This document shows, piece by piece, positions 1 through 7,069 of a DNA stretch of 47,602 bases. The DNA is from Sulfurovum sp. (lineage in GTDB: Bacteria; Campylobacterota; Campylobacteria; Campylobacterales; Sulfurovaceae): assembly GCA_002733215.1 (NCBI GenBank), contig NVUY01000022.1:1-47602 (forward strand). Direction: 5' to 3'. The notes under the pieces were generated by a model, which was given only the letters and a program-made list of their open reading frames with translations, made no database searches and had not been told where the DNA came from. The translations under genes and the position numbers were made by a program. Every line of letters begins with the position of its first letter. Position 1 is the first letter of the stretch.

Positions 1-67
1 AATAAGATGTTGATTCATAGACATAAGTGACACCACTTTTTTTATGTTTCATGCGAACGATAGACAT
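1..67 (-). CDS. N-terminus of a transposase-like protein (cut by window edge)
   Basis: Read on the minus strand, an ATG at 67-65 is preceded by a good ribosome binding site (AAGGAG, complement of about 72-77). It opens a frame that stays open to the window edge: 22 codons, beginning MSIVRMKHKKSG and continuing VTYVYESTSY. A basic start followed by a YVYES-type segment resembles the beginning of some IS transposases. That is recalled similarity and cannot be tested on so short a piece. The context fits an insertion sequence, because the next gene to the right is a transporter lacking its first half. The rest of the element lies outside the window, and no terminal inverted repeat could be defined. 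Confidence 0.45.
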   Translation of the reverse strand, partial: MSIVRMKHKKSGVTYVYESTSY

Positions 68-81
68 TTTTAACTCCTTGA

Positions 82-99
82 TAGGTATAATTATACCTA
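82..99. promoter_or_regulatory. 18-bp perfect palindrome carrying TATAAT on both strands
   Basis: TAGGTATAATTATACCTA is identical to its reverse complement. It lies 14 bp upstream of the leftward transposase-like start. Each strand contains a TATAAT, so it could be the -10 region of a leftward promoter, of divergent promoters, or an operator. There is no clear -35 hexamer, so the promoter reading is tentative. Confidence 0.4.
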
Positions 100-170
100 C
101 GTTTGGGTTAATATCTCCTTTGGATTTTGCTTTAAAGTACGGTTTTTAGGGGATGTTATGAATTATAGGT

Positions 171-791
171 ATGATTTTTCGGGAATGGAGGTTTGAACGC
201 ACACTGACCTTTAGCTCTCTGCTGCTTTTTACCCTGATCATTACACAGTACGGTACGGAAGTACTTGCAGGCTATCAGATAGGATTGCGTGTAGAGGGCT
301 TGGCATTTATGCCGGGTATAGGATTTACCATTGCAGCGATGGCTTTGATGGGACAGGGTTTGGGCGCGAAAAAGCCTGAACAGGCGAGAGAAGATGTACT
401 GTTGGTATTGAAATACACTGTTGGCTTTATGTTCTTTCTTTCCTTTTTTATGATATTCATACCGGAGAAGATCGTATGGTTCTTTACGGATGATGCACAA
501 ACTATAGAAGAGGCAAGTCTCTATTTGAGAATTGTAGGATTCTCGCAAATTCCTTTAGCCTTCAATTTTGTGCTTTCCGGTGCATTAAGAGGGGCAGGAG
601 ACAGTAAAAAAACCTTGAAGATAAATTTGACCTCACTCTGGTTTGTGCGTATTCTTCCTGCATTTGTATTAAGTTGGTATCTTGAATCTATCTTCCTGGT
701 CTATATCGCGATGATCTCAGACACTTTTGTCAAAGCCGTATGGTTATGGCTGACCTTTCAAAAAGGTGAGTGGATGAAGATAAAAGTTTAA
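171..791 (+). pseudogene. MATE-family multidrug/cation efflux transporter, C-terminal half only
   Basis: The 206-aa frame matches the second half of a MATE (DinF/NorM) transporter. The stretch GTEVLAGYQIGLR, then GFTIAAMALMGQGLGA at about residues 50-66, and LSGALRGAGDSK at about 135-147 are typical of the C-terminal six-helix bundle. Intact MATE proteins are about 440-460 aa with 12 helices; here the first six are absent. An in-frame stop (159-161) lies just before the ATG at 171, so the frame does not continue upstream. The transposase-like start at 67 suggests that an insertion sequence removed the 5' half. A half transporter is unlikely to work. The remaining frame has no internal stop, so the event may be fairly recent. 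Confidence 0.75.
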
Positions 792-906
792 TGGATCTTT
801 CTTGTTTAATCTTTCTGCAAAAAAACCCTATAAAATATTTAGAAAAAATAGTAGATTGCCGCAATATTCTAGCTTTTTAGAATTTATTGATTCTGTATTT
901 TATATA

Positions 907-939
907 ATTACACGTATATTACACGTATATTACACGAAT
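907..939. repeat. Three tandem 11-bp repeats upstream of the Cys-rich gene
   Basis: The unit ATTACACGTAT occurs at 907-917 and 918-928, and as ATTACACGAAT (one change) at 929-939. An 11-bp period is about one helical turn, so the copies face the same side of DNA, as expected for a cooperative regulator site. The array ends 53 bp before the start codon at 993. No protein is known to me to bind it. Confidence 0.6.
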
Positions 940-992
940 TTAAAGATATCATAAAAGATAAATAGTCAATAAATTTTAAAAAGGATATATGT

Positions 993-1253
993 ATGAAAAC
1001 AATAAAATTAGATAGACCAACGGCGGAACAGGTAACATTGTATAACCATATAATGAGTCAAAATATTAGGACTGACCGAAAAAAAGCAACTAAGGTACTC
1101 CAGAAGTGGATGGATGGAAAACTGGAGGTTAAAGTAAAGAAAAATTTTAAACCTACTTCATGTGATTTATGTTTGGTAGGATGCTGTGTAGACTATCTAT
1201 GTAATCCAGCTTGTATTGCCGTGTGTCTCATTTTGAAGAGATGTAAAAAATAG
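993..1253 (+). CDS. Small cysteine-rich protein of unknown function
   Basis: An 86-aa frame whose start at 993 follows AAGGAT (981-986). Residues 1-55 are charged, lysine-rich and free of cysteine. The last 30 residues hold eight cysteines, including a CxxC and an adjacent CC pair, in an otherwise hydrophobic segment ending in KRCKK. I do not recognise the family. A charged, Cys-free leader followed by a short Cys-rich tail is the outline of some ribosomally made modified peptides, but no modification enzyme or exporter lies beside it. A metal-binding or disulfide-rich small protein is equally possible. It stands alone, flanked by AT-rich spacers, with three 11-bp repeats upstream. Confidence 0.55.
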   Translation: MKTIKLDRPTAEQVTLYNHIMSQNIRTDRKKATKVLQKWMDGKLEVKVKKNFKPTSCDLCLVGCCVDYLCNPACIAVCLILKRCKK

Positions 1254-1352
1254 GTAAGTTTTATAATGAAAGCATTGTCGACTGATTAACATAATACCTT
1301 ATTCTATGAAATAGCCATTGGATTAACATAAAGCTAATTCTACTAAACTATT

Positions 1353-1396
1353 AAAACCTTATAAAATGTGCAGTATAGGAGGTTTTATAAGGTTTT
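1353..1396 (-). terminator. Stem-loop at the 3' end of the SDR gene; conserved-loop 3' element, copy 1
   Basis: In the minus direction the SDR stop codon runs into a perfect 14-bp stem, AAAACCTTATAAAA pairing with TTTTATAAGGTTTT, with a 16-nt loop. It would act as a factor-independent terminator. The same stem core and 13 of 16 loop bases recur at 19099-19134 after the Mrp operon, in the same orientation relative to the upstream gene. Loop conservation is more than a terminator needs (see findings). Confidence 0.65.
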
Positions 1397-2094
1397 CATT
1401 CCATTGTCCTTGCATCAAGAAAACTCCCGCTCTCATATGTCAATAACTTTGGAAAGAGTGACAGTAGATTTTTTGCAGCTTCAGGAGCGGTTTGGATAGT
1501 GCTTTCTTTTAGTTTTTTAGCAGAAGGGAACTCTTGATCGTTTACTTCTTCTATGATATGATCTGTCATAGGCGTTTTAATGATTCCCGGGGCAAGTGCT
1601 GTGAAGTGGATCTCGGGTAACTCTTTTGCATAGATTTTGAGTAGCATATTGAGTGTGGACTTTGAAAGAGAATAGGCACCCCATCCTTTTGACCCATTGA
1701 CTGCCGCACCGGAACTGATACCTACAATTTGTTTGACAAAAGCATGTGCCTGCAGGGTGTCTATGAGTTCTTTGTTTGCCCAAACATTGATATCCATCAC
1801 CTTTTGAATGTCTAAAAGGTCTGTATCAGACAGGGTTTGTATCTCTCCGAGTACTCCGGCATTGAGTATGGCGATTTCAAAGGAGCGGTTCTGAAGGAAC
1901 TCTTTGAGTGTGGACTGTATCATAAATGTTTCACTCAGGTCATAAGGAAAAAAGAAAAAGTGGGGATGGTGATCAAATTTTGGAGGCAGTGTTTGACCAA
2001 TAGTATACACAGTATCTCCGTTTTGAAGATATGCATCAACCAAAGCTTCTCCCAGACCTGAACTTACCCCCGTAATGAGTATATTTCCCATCAT
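1396..2094 (-). CDS. Short-chain dehydrogenase/reductase (SDR)
   Basis: A 232-aa classical SDR, a cytoplasmic NAD(P)-dependent oxidoreductase. Visible motifs are the dinucleotide-binding TGVSSGLG at residues 8-15, NAG in the ILNAGVLG segment near residue 78, a serine in the GISSGAA strand, and the catalytic YSLSK. PGIIKTPM after the active site is also typical. Length is normal for single-domain SDRs. Two adjacent ATGs (2092-2094 and 2089-2091) both fit the AAGGATC ribosome site, so the start is uncertain by one codon. The substrate cannot be told from sequence; the short form resembles sepiapterin-reductase-like members. It is transcribed divergently from the 79-aa gene and ends in a strong stem-loop. 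Confidence 0.85.
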   Translation of the reverse strand: MMGNILITGVSSGLGEALVDAYLQNGDTVYTIGQTLPPKFDHHPHFFFFPYDLSETFMIQSTLKEFLQNRSFEIAILNAGVLGEIQTLSDTDLLDIQKVMDINVWANKELIDTLQAHAFVKQIVGISSGAAVNGSKGWGAYSLSKSTLNMLLKIYAKELPEIHFTALAPGIIKTPMTDHIIEEVNDQEFPSAKKLKESTIQTAPEAAKNLLSLFPKLLTYESGSFLDARTME

Positions 2095-2152
2095 ATGATC
2101 CTTTTGTAATAGATTTCTTCTGTTGCTATGTTATAATTATGCCAAAATATAT

Positions 2153-2183
2153 ATGGGAACCCCAAATTATTTGGGCTTCCCAT
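2153..2183 (+). promoter_or_regulatory. 14-bp stem-loop in the leader of the 79-aa gene
   Basis: ATGGGAA-C-CCCAAA (2153-2166) pairs with TTTGGG-C-TTCCCAT (2170-2183), with one internal C/C mismatch and a 3-nt loop. It lies just 5' of the ribosome binding site (AAAGGA, 2188-2193) of the gene starting at 2200, with a TATAAT-like box upstream near 2131. It has no T-tract, so a leader structure or small repeat is likelier than a terminator. Confidence 0.5.
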
Positions 2184-2199
2184 CATCAAAGGACAAAGA

Positions 2200-2439
2200 A
2201 TGAGTCAAGAAGTAAAAACGTTAGATGAAAGAATAGATCGCATTTATAAAATGGCAAAAGAACATTATGGAGAAGTACGTTTTGTGGGGATCAAAAGACA
2301 TACAAAGATCGGGTGGGTAGCGAAGATCCAGTTTGATGAGTTTGATTCACTCATGGCTGAAGGTGAAGATGCCATAGATGCATTAAAAAACCTTCGTAAG
2401 CGTCTTAAGAAGATCATTGACCGTTATAACATGGTTTGA
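2200..2439 (+). CDS. Conserved-looking small hypothetical protein
   Basis: A 79-aa acidic/basic soluble protein with no membrane segment or signal peptide. The middle (VGIKRHTKIGWVAKIQFDEF) looks like paired beta strands. The end (EDAIDALKNLRKRLKKIIDRY) looks like a helix with regular leucine/isoleucine spacing. The strand-helix pattern faintly recalls HicB-type antitoxins, but no HicA lies beside it and the similarity is too weak to name it. The ATG at 2200 follows AAAGGA with normal spacing. The shikimate kinase gene starts 3 nt after its stop, so the two are probably co-transcribed and translationally coupled. Confidence 0.65.
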   Translation: MSQEVKTLDERIDRIYKMAKEHYGEVRFVGIKRHTKIGWVAKIQFDEFDSLMAEGEDAIDALKNLRKRLKKIIDRYNMV

Positions 2440-2442
2440 ACC

Positions 2443-2955
2443 TTGAAAAAAAACATTATCCTTATCGGTTTCATGGGTGTGGGCAAAGGTACCACTGCGC
2501 GTGCCTTTACTAAAAAATTCGGTACGTATATTATGGATACTGATGACCTCATAGAATCTAAAGAAAACAAAGAAGTGAAAAAGATCTTTGCCAAACAGGG
2601 TGAAGCATATTTCAGGAAACAGGAACAGCTAACGGCTGACTGGATAGAATCCTGTGTCACAGGGACTTTTATCTCTTGCGGCGGGGGTTTTTATAAGGTA
2701 AATAATCTTAAAAAGCTTGGAACTGTAGTGCTTCTTGATGCTTCCTTTGAATGGATACATAAGCGTTTGAAAACGGCTAAAAATTCTGAAAATAAATTGG
2801 CGAAACGTCCGCTCTTTTCTCAAGAGGAAGAGGCTCGAAAGCTTTATGCTGAGAGGGAAAAGGCTTATAGAAAGTTGGCGGATGTGATTGTAGATGTGGA
2901 AGGTCTTACCCTTGATGAGCAGATTGATTTTATTGCTAAGAAGTGTAAGGTTTAA
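2443..2955 (+). CDS. aroK: Shikimate kinase
   Basis: A 170-aa kinase that phosphorylates shikimate at O3 with ATP, step five of the aromatic amino acid (shikimate) pathway; cytoplasmic. The P-loop GFMGVGKGT lies at residues 9-17, a DTDD motif near residue 32 contributes to magnesium binding, the GGG of SCGGGF near residue 79 binds shikimate, and RPLF near residue 120 is in the lid. Length matches the family. No in-frame ATG exists before the P-loop and a stop is at 2437-2439, so the start is the TTG at 2443, presumably reached by coupling to the preceding gene. Downstream lie repeat elements rather than a clear terminator. Confidence 0.9.
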   Translation: MKKNIILIGFMGVGKGTTARAFTKKFGTYIMDTDDLIESKENKEVKKIFAKQGEAYFRKQEQLTADWIESCVTGTFISCGGGFYKVNNLKKLGTVVLLDASFEWIHKRLKTAKNSENKLAKRPLFSQEEEARKLYAEREKAYRKLADVIVDVEGLTLDEQIDFIAKKCKV

Positions 2956-2979
2956 ATTTATTTCTTGATTTTACTGCTT

Positions 2980-3000
2980 CCCACGTTGCACGTGGTAACC
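2980..3000. repeat. Small REP-like hairpin
   Basis: CCACG (2981-2985) and CGTGG (2991-2995) form a short stem in a GC-richer island within AT-rich spacer. The wording CCCACG...CGTGGTAACC resembles short hairpins scattered through many proteobacterial genomes. A single short stem gives limited support. Confidence 0.4.
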
Positions 3001-3038
3001 CTCATTGGACTTTGATTTGCTAAATTTCCCTGCATTTT

Positions 3039-3140
3039 ACTTGTGGCGTTGTTTTTCTCTTCCTTTTTTTAGAAAAAACGAAGCAAAAAAAGCGTTGTGG
3101 CTCTCGAATCGCTTTGCTTTCAAGGTCGTTCGCCACAACG
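3039..3140 (-). repeat. Dispersed ~100-nt intergenic repeat, copy 1
   Basis: Read on the minus strand this region matches 25470-25566 along its whole length, with few changes outside an AT-rich hairpin. It contains an 8-bp stem (GTTGTGGC/GCCACAAC), a T-rich/A-rich hairpin and a common end, AACAACGCCACAAGT. The stem of copy 2 differs by one base on each side so that pairing is kept. It lies between the converging shikimate kinase and 72-aa genes. Confidence 0.8.
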
Positions 3141-3169
3141 GGGCACGCTTTGCGTGATTAATGGGGGTG

Positions 3170-3388
3170 CTACGCTTGATTTTTCTCCCAGTATTCCAGT
3201 CCTTTGTAGGACATACTCATTAGGCCAAATATCAGCATGGTACTTGCCATGCAGTAGGGTGCTTGTTCCATAAATGGTGCAGGGGATTTTGATATGCTGT
3301 AGATAACGTACATCCATAGTGTGATCGCTATAAATCCGAGTACTCTTTTGATCCATTTGACAGTTGTGCGTATAGTTTCTTTATTCAT
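3170..3388 (-). CDS. Small two-helix membrane protein, unknown
   Basis: A 72-aa frame with two hydrophobic stretches, about residues 16-31 (VLGFIAITLWMYVIYS) and 43-58 (PYCMASTMLIFGLMSM). The N-terminus is basic and the tail charged, so it is probably a helical hairpin in the inner membrane. I do not recognise a family. Its start at 3388 is divergent from the prenyl diphosphate synthase gene, with a 56-bp shared promoter region. The 3' end runs into a GC-rich hairpin (CACGC/GCGTG, 3144-3156) and then the dispersed repeat. Coding status rests on membrane-protein composition and position only. Confidence 0.55.
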   Translation of the reverse strand: MNKETIRTTVKWIKRVLGFIAITLWMYVIYSISKSPAPFMEQAPYCMASTMLIFGLMSMSYKGLEYWEKNQA

Positions 3389-3444
3389 AGCGTCATTTTA
3401 TCCAAATTCGATATAATCTTACCAATAAAAATCATAGGTCTAAA

Positions 3445-4299
3445 ATGCAAAGATTCGAGCAGTATCTCAGTGACAACTTACCACAGGTGCCAAGTTTCCA
3501 TCCTGTGTATGAAGATGCCTTGGGTGTGATGCTCACTGCCGGGGGGAAACGTTTTCGTCCTATGCTGCTTTTGAACATTGTAGATGCCTATGAGCCTATG
3601 CTTTACAATGGTGCTCTACCTGTGGCGCTGGCGCTGGAAATGTTCCATACTTACTCTCTCATACATGATGATCTTCCTGCCATGGATGATGCAGATCTTC
3701 GTCGTGGACATCAGACTTTACATAAACGATATGATGAGGTCACTGCTATACTTGCAGGTGATGCACTCAATACCGATGCATTTTTACTCATAGCGCAGGC
3801 ACCCCTGAGAGAAGATGTCAAGATCAAACTGGTAGAGTTGCTTGCACTTAACGGTGGAAGCAGAGGGATGGTGTTGGGACAGGCGATAGACTGTTACTTT
3901 GAAAACAAACCGCTTTCCATTGAAGAGGTTAAGATACTGCACAGGAACAAAACTGCTAAACTCATAGCGGTCTCTTTGCAGATGGGGGCTCTGATCGTCG
4001 GCCTTGAGAAAAGCATACAGGACGCACTCTATGCTTTTGGCATAGATTTGGGACTGCTTTTCCAGATACAAGATGATATTATAGATGAAACACAGAGTGA
4101 AGAAGAGGCAGGTAAGACCACAGGCAATGACAGCGATAAAAATAGCTTTGTCAATCTTTTAGGACTAGAAGAAACTGTTTTAGAGGCAGATACTTTGGCA
4201 AAAGATTTACAAAGACGATTTGAAGACTTTGATGAGAAGTTGCAAACAGCTTTAGAACCCTTAATGAACACATATTTATACAGACACACAAAGGATTAA
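3445..4299 (+). CDS. ispA: Polyprenyl (farnesyl/geranyl) diphosphate synthase
   Basis: A 284-aa trans-isoprenyl diphosphate synthase that condenses isopentenyl diphosphate with allylic diphosphates to give the precursor of quinone side chains and undecaprenyl carrier. GGKRFRP at residues 33-39 and the first aspartate-rich motif DDLPAMDD (75-82) with RRG after it are present. The second motif DDIID lies near residue 213. Two residues separate the aspartates of the first motif (LPAM spacing), as in bacterial farnesyl synthases, so a C15 product is likely; chain length is inference. The size is typical. It precedes transketolase by 4 nt, so the two are co-transcribed. Confidence 0.9.
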   Translation: MQRFEQYLSDNLPQVPSFHPVYEDALGVMLTAGGKRFRPMLLLNIVDAYEPMLYNGALPVALALEMFHTYSLIHDDLPAMDDADLRRGHQTLHKRYDEVTAILAGDALNTDAFLLIAQAPLREDVKIKLVELLALNGGSRGMVLGQAIDCYFENKPLSIEEVKILHRNKTAKLIAVSLQMGALIVGLEKSIQDALYAFGIDLGLLFQIQDDIIDETQSEEEAGKTTGNDSDKNSFVNLLGLEETVLEADTLAKDLQRRFEDFDEKLQTALEPLMNTYLYRHTKD

Positions 4300-4303
4300 T
4301 AAC

Positions 4304-6295
4304 ATGGTAATGACAGAGCAGAATAAAATGCGTAAAAAGATGGCAAACACGATCAGGTTTTTGGCAGCAGATATGGTACAAAAAGCAAACTCAGGACACC
4401 CGGGTGCACCTATGGGGCTTGCAGATATCGCAGTGGTACTTTCTGAAAAACTAAGTCACAACCCTAAAAATCCCAAATGGCTCAACCGTGACCGTTTGGT
4501 ATTTTCAGGGGGACATGGTTCGGCACTCATTTATTCACTCTTGCACCTTTGGGGGTATGATCTAAGTTTGGATGATTTGAAAAATTTCCGTCAACTAGAC
4601 TCTAGAACACCTGGACACCCGGAGTATGGTCACACTGATGGGATTGAAATTACAACCGGTCCATTGGGGCAGGGTATCGCAAATGCCGTTGGTTTTGCTA
4701 TGGCAGAAGCGTATACTGCGAATCAAGTAAACTCTGAGACTTGTGAACTTGTAGACCACAAAGTGTATTGTCTTTGTGGTGATGGTGACTTGCAAGAAGG
4801 GATTTCTTACGAAGCCTGTGCTTTGGCAGGACACCTTGCTCTTAAAGATATGGTACTCATTTATGACTCTAATCACATTACCATTGAGGGCGATACAAGC
4901 ATTGCATGGTCTGAAGATGTAAAAAAACGTTTTGAAGCACAGAACTGGAACGTGATGAAGATCAACGGTCACTGTTATGACGACATCGAAAAAGCATTGG
5001 ATGAAGTGAAATCTGCCACGAGGCCGACGATCATCATCGCAAATACTATCATCGGCAAGGGCGCAGGGGAGCTTGAGGGGACACACCATACACATGGTGC
5101 CCCTCTTGGAGACAAGATCATCGCTGAGTCTAAAACCAAAGAAGGGTTCAATCCGGATGAAACTTTCCAGATCCCTGAAGATGTATTGTTGCGTTTCCGG
5201 TGTGCACTTGAAAAGGGTGAACTGGCAGAAAAAGAGTGGATACACAGACATAAAGAAGCACCACTTGTGGAGCAGAATATTGCACTTGAAAAGTTACTTA
5301 ATCCAGACTTCTCTAGCATAGAGTTCCCAAACTTCTCAAATGACAAAGAGATGGCTACAAGAGACTCAAATGGTAAGATACTCAATGCTATTGCCAAAGC
5401 TGTACCTTCTTTCTTGGGGGGATCAGCAGATCTTGCCCCCTCTAACAAAACAGACCTCAAAGATATGGGAGACTTTCCTAAAGGTAGAAACCTGCACTTT
5501 GGTATACGTGAGCATGCTATGGCTGCTATTACCAATGCAATGGCACTTTATGGTACTACCATACCGTTTTCTGCGACCTTCTTTATATTTTCAGACTATT
5601 TAAAACCTGCCGCACGTATTGCCTCACTCAGTAAAATACAGAACTTTTTTGTTTGGACCCACGACAGTATCGGTGTAGGTGAAGATGGCCCAACACATGA
5701 GCCTATAGAGCAACTAAGCCAGTTTAGGGCTCTACCAAACTTTTATGTATGGAGACCGGCAGATGCTACAGAAAATGTAGAGGCATGGAAAACAGCATTA
5801 AGCATGACTACAGCACCACATGGTTTTGTACTAAGCCGTCAAAAACTTAAAACACTCAAACCAAAACGTGACTTTGGAGAGGTAAGCAAAGGTGCCTATC
5901 TTGTAAAAGAGAGAGAAGATGCAACGTTGACACTCATGGCTTCAGGTTCTGAACTTATGCCATGTTTAAAAGCAGCATGCTACCTGGCGCCACTTGGCAT
6001 CAAGGCCAATGTGGTTTCTGTTCCCTGTCTTGACCTCTTCAACGAACAAGACAAAGCTTACAAAGCAAGAGTCATCAATACCAATACAAAAGTACTGGCA
6101 GTAGAAGCAGCGACTGCTACAGAGTACTACCGCTACGCAGATGATGTACTAGGCATGGAAAGCTTTGGAGCATCCGCACCGGCAGGCTTGCTCTTTGAGA
6201 AGTTTGGATTTACACAAGAAGGTATCATGAAACGTGCATGTGCTTTGATGGATGTGGAGTATAGAGAAGTTGAGCTTGGGGAGTGTAAGCTATAG
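4304..6295 (+). CDS. tkt: Transketolase
   Basis: A 663-aa thiamine-diphosphate enzyme of the non-oxidative pentose phosphate pathway, and of carbon regeneration generally, moving two-carbon ketol units between sugar phosphates. The N-terminal NSGHPGAPMG, the cofactor motif beginning GDGDLQEG and closing at the downstream SNH, and the central catalytic region (IREHAMAAITNAMAL, then DSIGVGEDGPTHEP) are all present. The C-terminal domain is complete. Length equals the family norm. Start choice is between ATG at 4304 and ATG at 4310. The stop is followed within 5 nt by a REP hairpin, and the convergent gene on the other strand shares the same element. Confidence 0.95.
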   Translation: MVMTEQNKMRKKMANTIRFLAADMVQKANSGHPGAPMGLADIAVVLSEKLSHNPKNPKWLNRDRLVFSGGHGSALIYSLLHLWGYDLSLDDLKNFRQLDSRTPGHPEYGHTDGIEITTGPLGQGIANAVGFAMAEAYTANQVNSETCELVDHKVYCLCGDGDLQEGISYEACALAGHLALKDMVLIYDSNHITIEGDTSIAWSEDVKKRFEAQNWNVMKINGHCYDDIEKALDEVKSATRPTIIIANTIIGKGAGELEGTHHTHGAPLGDKIIAESKTKEGFNPDETFQIPEDVLLRFRCALEKGELAEKEWIHRHKEAPLVEQNIALEKLLNPDFSSIEFPNFSNDKEMATRDSNGKILNAIAKAVPSFLGGSADLAPSNKTDLKDMGDFPKGRNLHFGIREHAMAAITNAMALYGTTIPFSATFFIFSDYLKPAARIASLSKIQNFFVWTHDSIGVGEDGPTHEPIEQLSQFRALPNFYVWRPADATENVEAWKTALSMTTAPHGFVLSRQKLKTLKPKRDFGEVSKGAYLVKEREDATLTLMASGSELMPCLKAACYLAPLGIKANVVSVPCLDLFNEQDKAYKARVINTNTKVLAVEAATATEYYRYADDVLGMESFGASAPAGLLFEKFGFTQEGIMKRACALMDVEYREVELGECKL

Positions 6296-6299
6296 TCCC

Positions 6300-6398
6300 G
6301 TAGGGTGTTGTGTCCTCACGACACCGAAAGTTTTAAGGTTAATGTAGAGTTTCTCATGTTTTCAAATTAAAAGGTGTTGTCGGGAGACAACACCCTAC
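6300..6398. repeat. Inverted pair of GTAG-type REP hairpins (REPIN/BIME-like)
   Basis: The left unit is GTAG (6300-6303), GGTGTTGTG, loop TCCT, CACGACACC (to 6325). The right unit is on the other strand: GGTGTTGTC (6373-6381), loop GGGA, GACAACACC (6386-6394), CTAC (6395-6398), which read in reverse is GTAG plus the same stem sequence. Both have 9-bp stems and 4-nt loops. The GTAG foot followed by a short hairpin is the hallmark of REP sequences mobilised by RAYT (TnpA-REP) proteins. No RAYT gene is in this window. Confidence 0.8.
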
Positions 6399-7069
6399 TC
6401 AGGCGGACAAACAAAATAACGCATATTAATGCTCTGTAACGGAGTACTCCAGCCTAGATAGTAAGTTTTACGACCATTTTTTACCACCATCACATCTTTT
6501 TCAAAATAGTGTTTCATGACGGTTTCTATCTGACTGTTTTCCCCAGGTATCTCCACTATCCAGACAAATGCTATCTTCTTTAACTGATGTACTTCTTTAC
6601 GTTTTCGTATGATGGCACGCAGAGCCTCTTCGGCTTCACAGTCACTTGCATCAGGTGAGAGTGCAGAGATCTCTATCACTGCTTCCAGTCCTTCAACACT
6701 TTGTATTTTTTTCCAGTAATCATGTTTAAATTTGTTCAAAAAAGTGGGGTGGGGTACCTCTTTAGTTGTGGAGAGGATGAAGCCTGCATTTTGGATGTAT
6801 TTTGGGGCATAGTAAGAGATATTTGTGAGGTCGTCACGTGGATACTCATCATAGCTGAGACCCTCTTCATCAAGAAGATAGTTGTCTTTAAAATACTTCA
6901 AAACACTCGCTTCCTTGATACGGCTTCTTTCATGCACTACTGCCACAGGGTAGTCTTTTTCGCAACCATAGTTAGTGGTGTTAAAGAGTACGTGCAGACT
7001 CTTTTTGGCATCTATAAGGGCAGAGTGTGAGCCTAAAATAACTTTTAAATCTTCTATGAACTCAGGCAT
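6395..7069 (-). CDS. Hypothetical protein, co-transcribed with an MFS transporter
   Basis: A 224-aa soluble protein without signal peptide or membrane segments. I do not recognise a family. The composition is ordinary, with an acidic middle (LSPDASDCEAEEALRAIIRKRKE as its clearest helix) and beta-like ends (FVWIVEIPG, VMVVKNGRKTYYLGW). Its ATG overlaps the stop of the MFS gene by one base (TAATG), so translation is probably coupled and the function may relate to that transporter. Its TAG stop (6397-6395) is formed by the GTAG foot of the right-hand REP hairpin, so the extreme C-terminus may have been reset by that insertion. Confidence 0.75.
   Translation of the reverse strand: MPEFIEDLKVILGSHSALIDAKKSLHVLFNTTNYGCEKDYPVAVVHERSRIKEASVLKYFKDNYLLDEEGLSYDEYPRDDLTNISYYAPKYIQNAGFILSTTKEVPHPTFLNKFKHDYWKKIQSVEGLEAVIEISALSPDASDCEAEEALRAIIRKRKEVHQLKKIAFVWIVEIPGENSQIETVMKHYFEKDVMVVKNGRKTYYLGWSTPLQSINMRYFVCPPE

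Noticed and set aside
907-939. CRISPR array
   Set aside because: Units are 11 bp, directly tandem with no spacers, and no cas genes are present.
2200-2439. HicB-like antitoxin
   Set aside because: Only a vague strand-helix resemblance; no HicA-type partner adjacent and the next gene is shikimate kinase.
3120-3356. 78-codon minus-strand frame over the dispersed repeat
   Set aside because: It overlaps the better-supported 72-aa membrane protein frame and runs through repeat sequence.
4595-5535. Two long open frames (218 and 186 codons) antisense to transketolase
   Set aside because: They overlap a complete, well-conserved enzyme gene, lack ribosome sites and have low-complexity translations. 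They are shadows of its codon usage.
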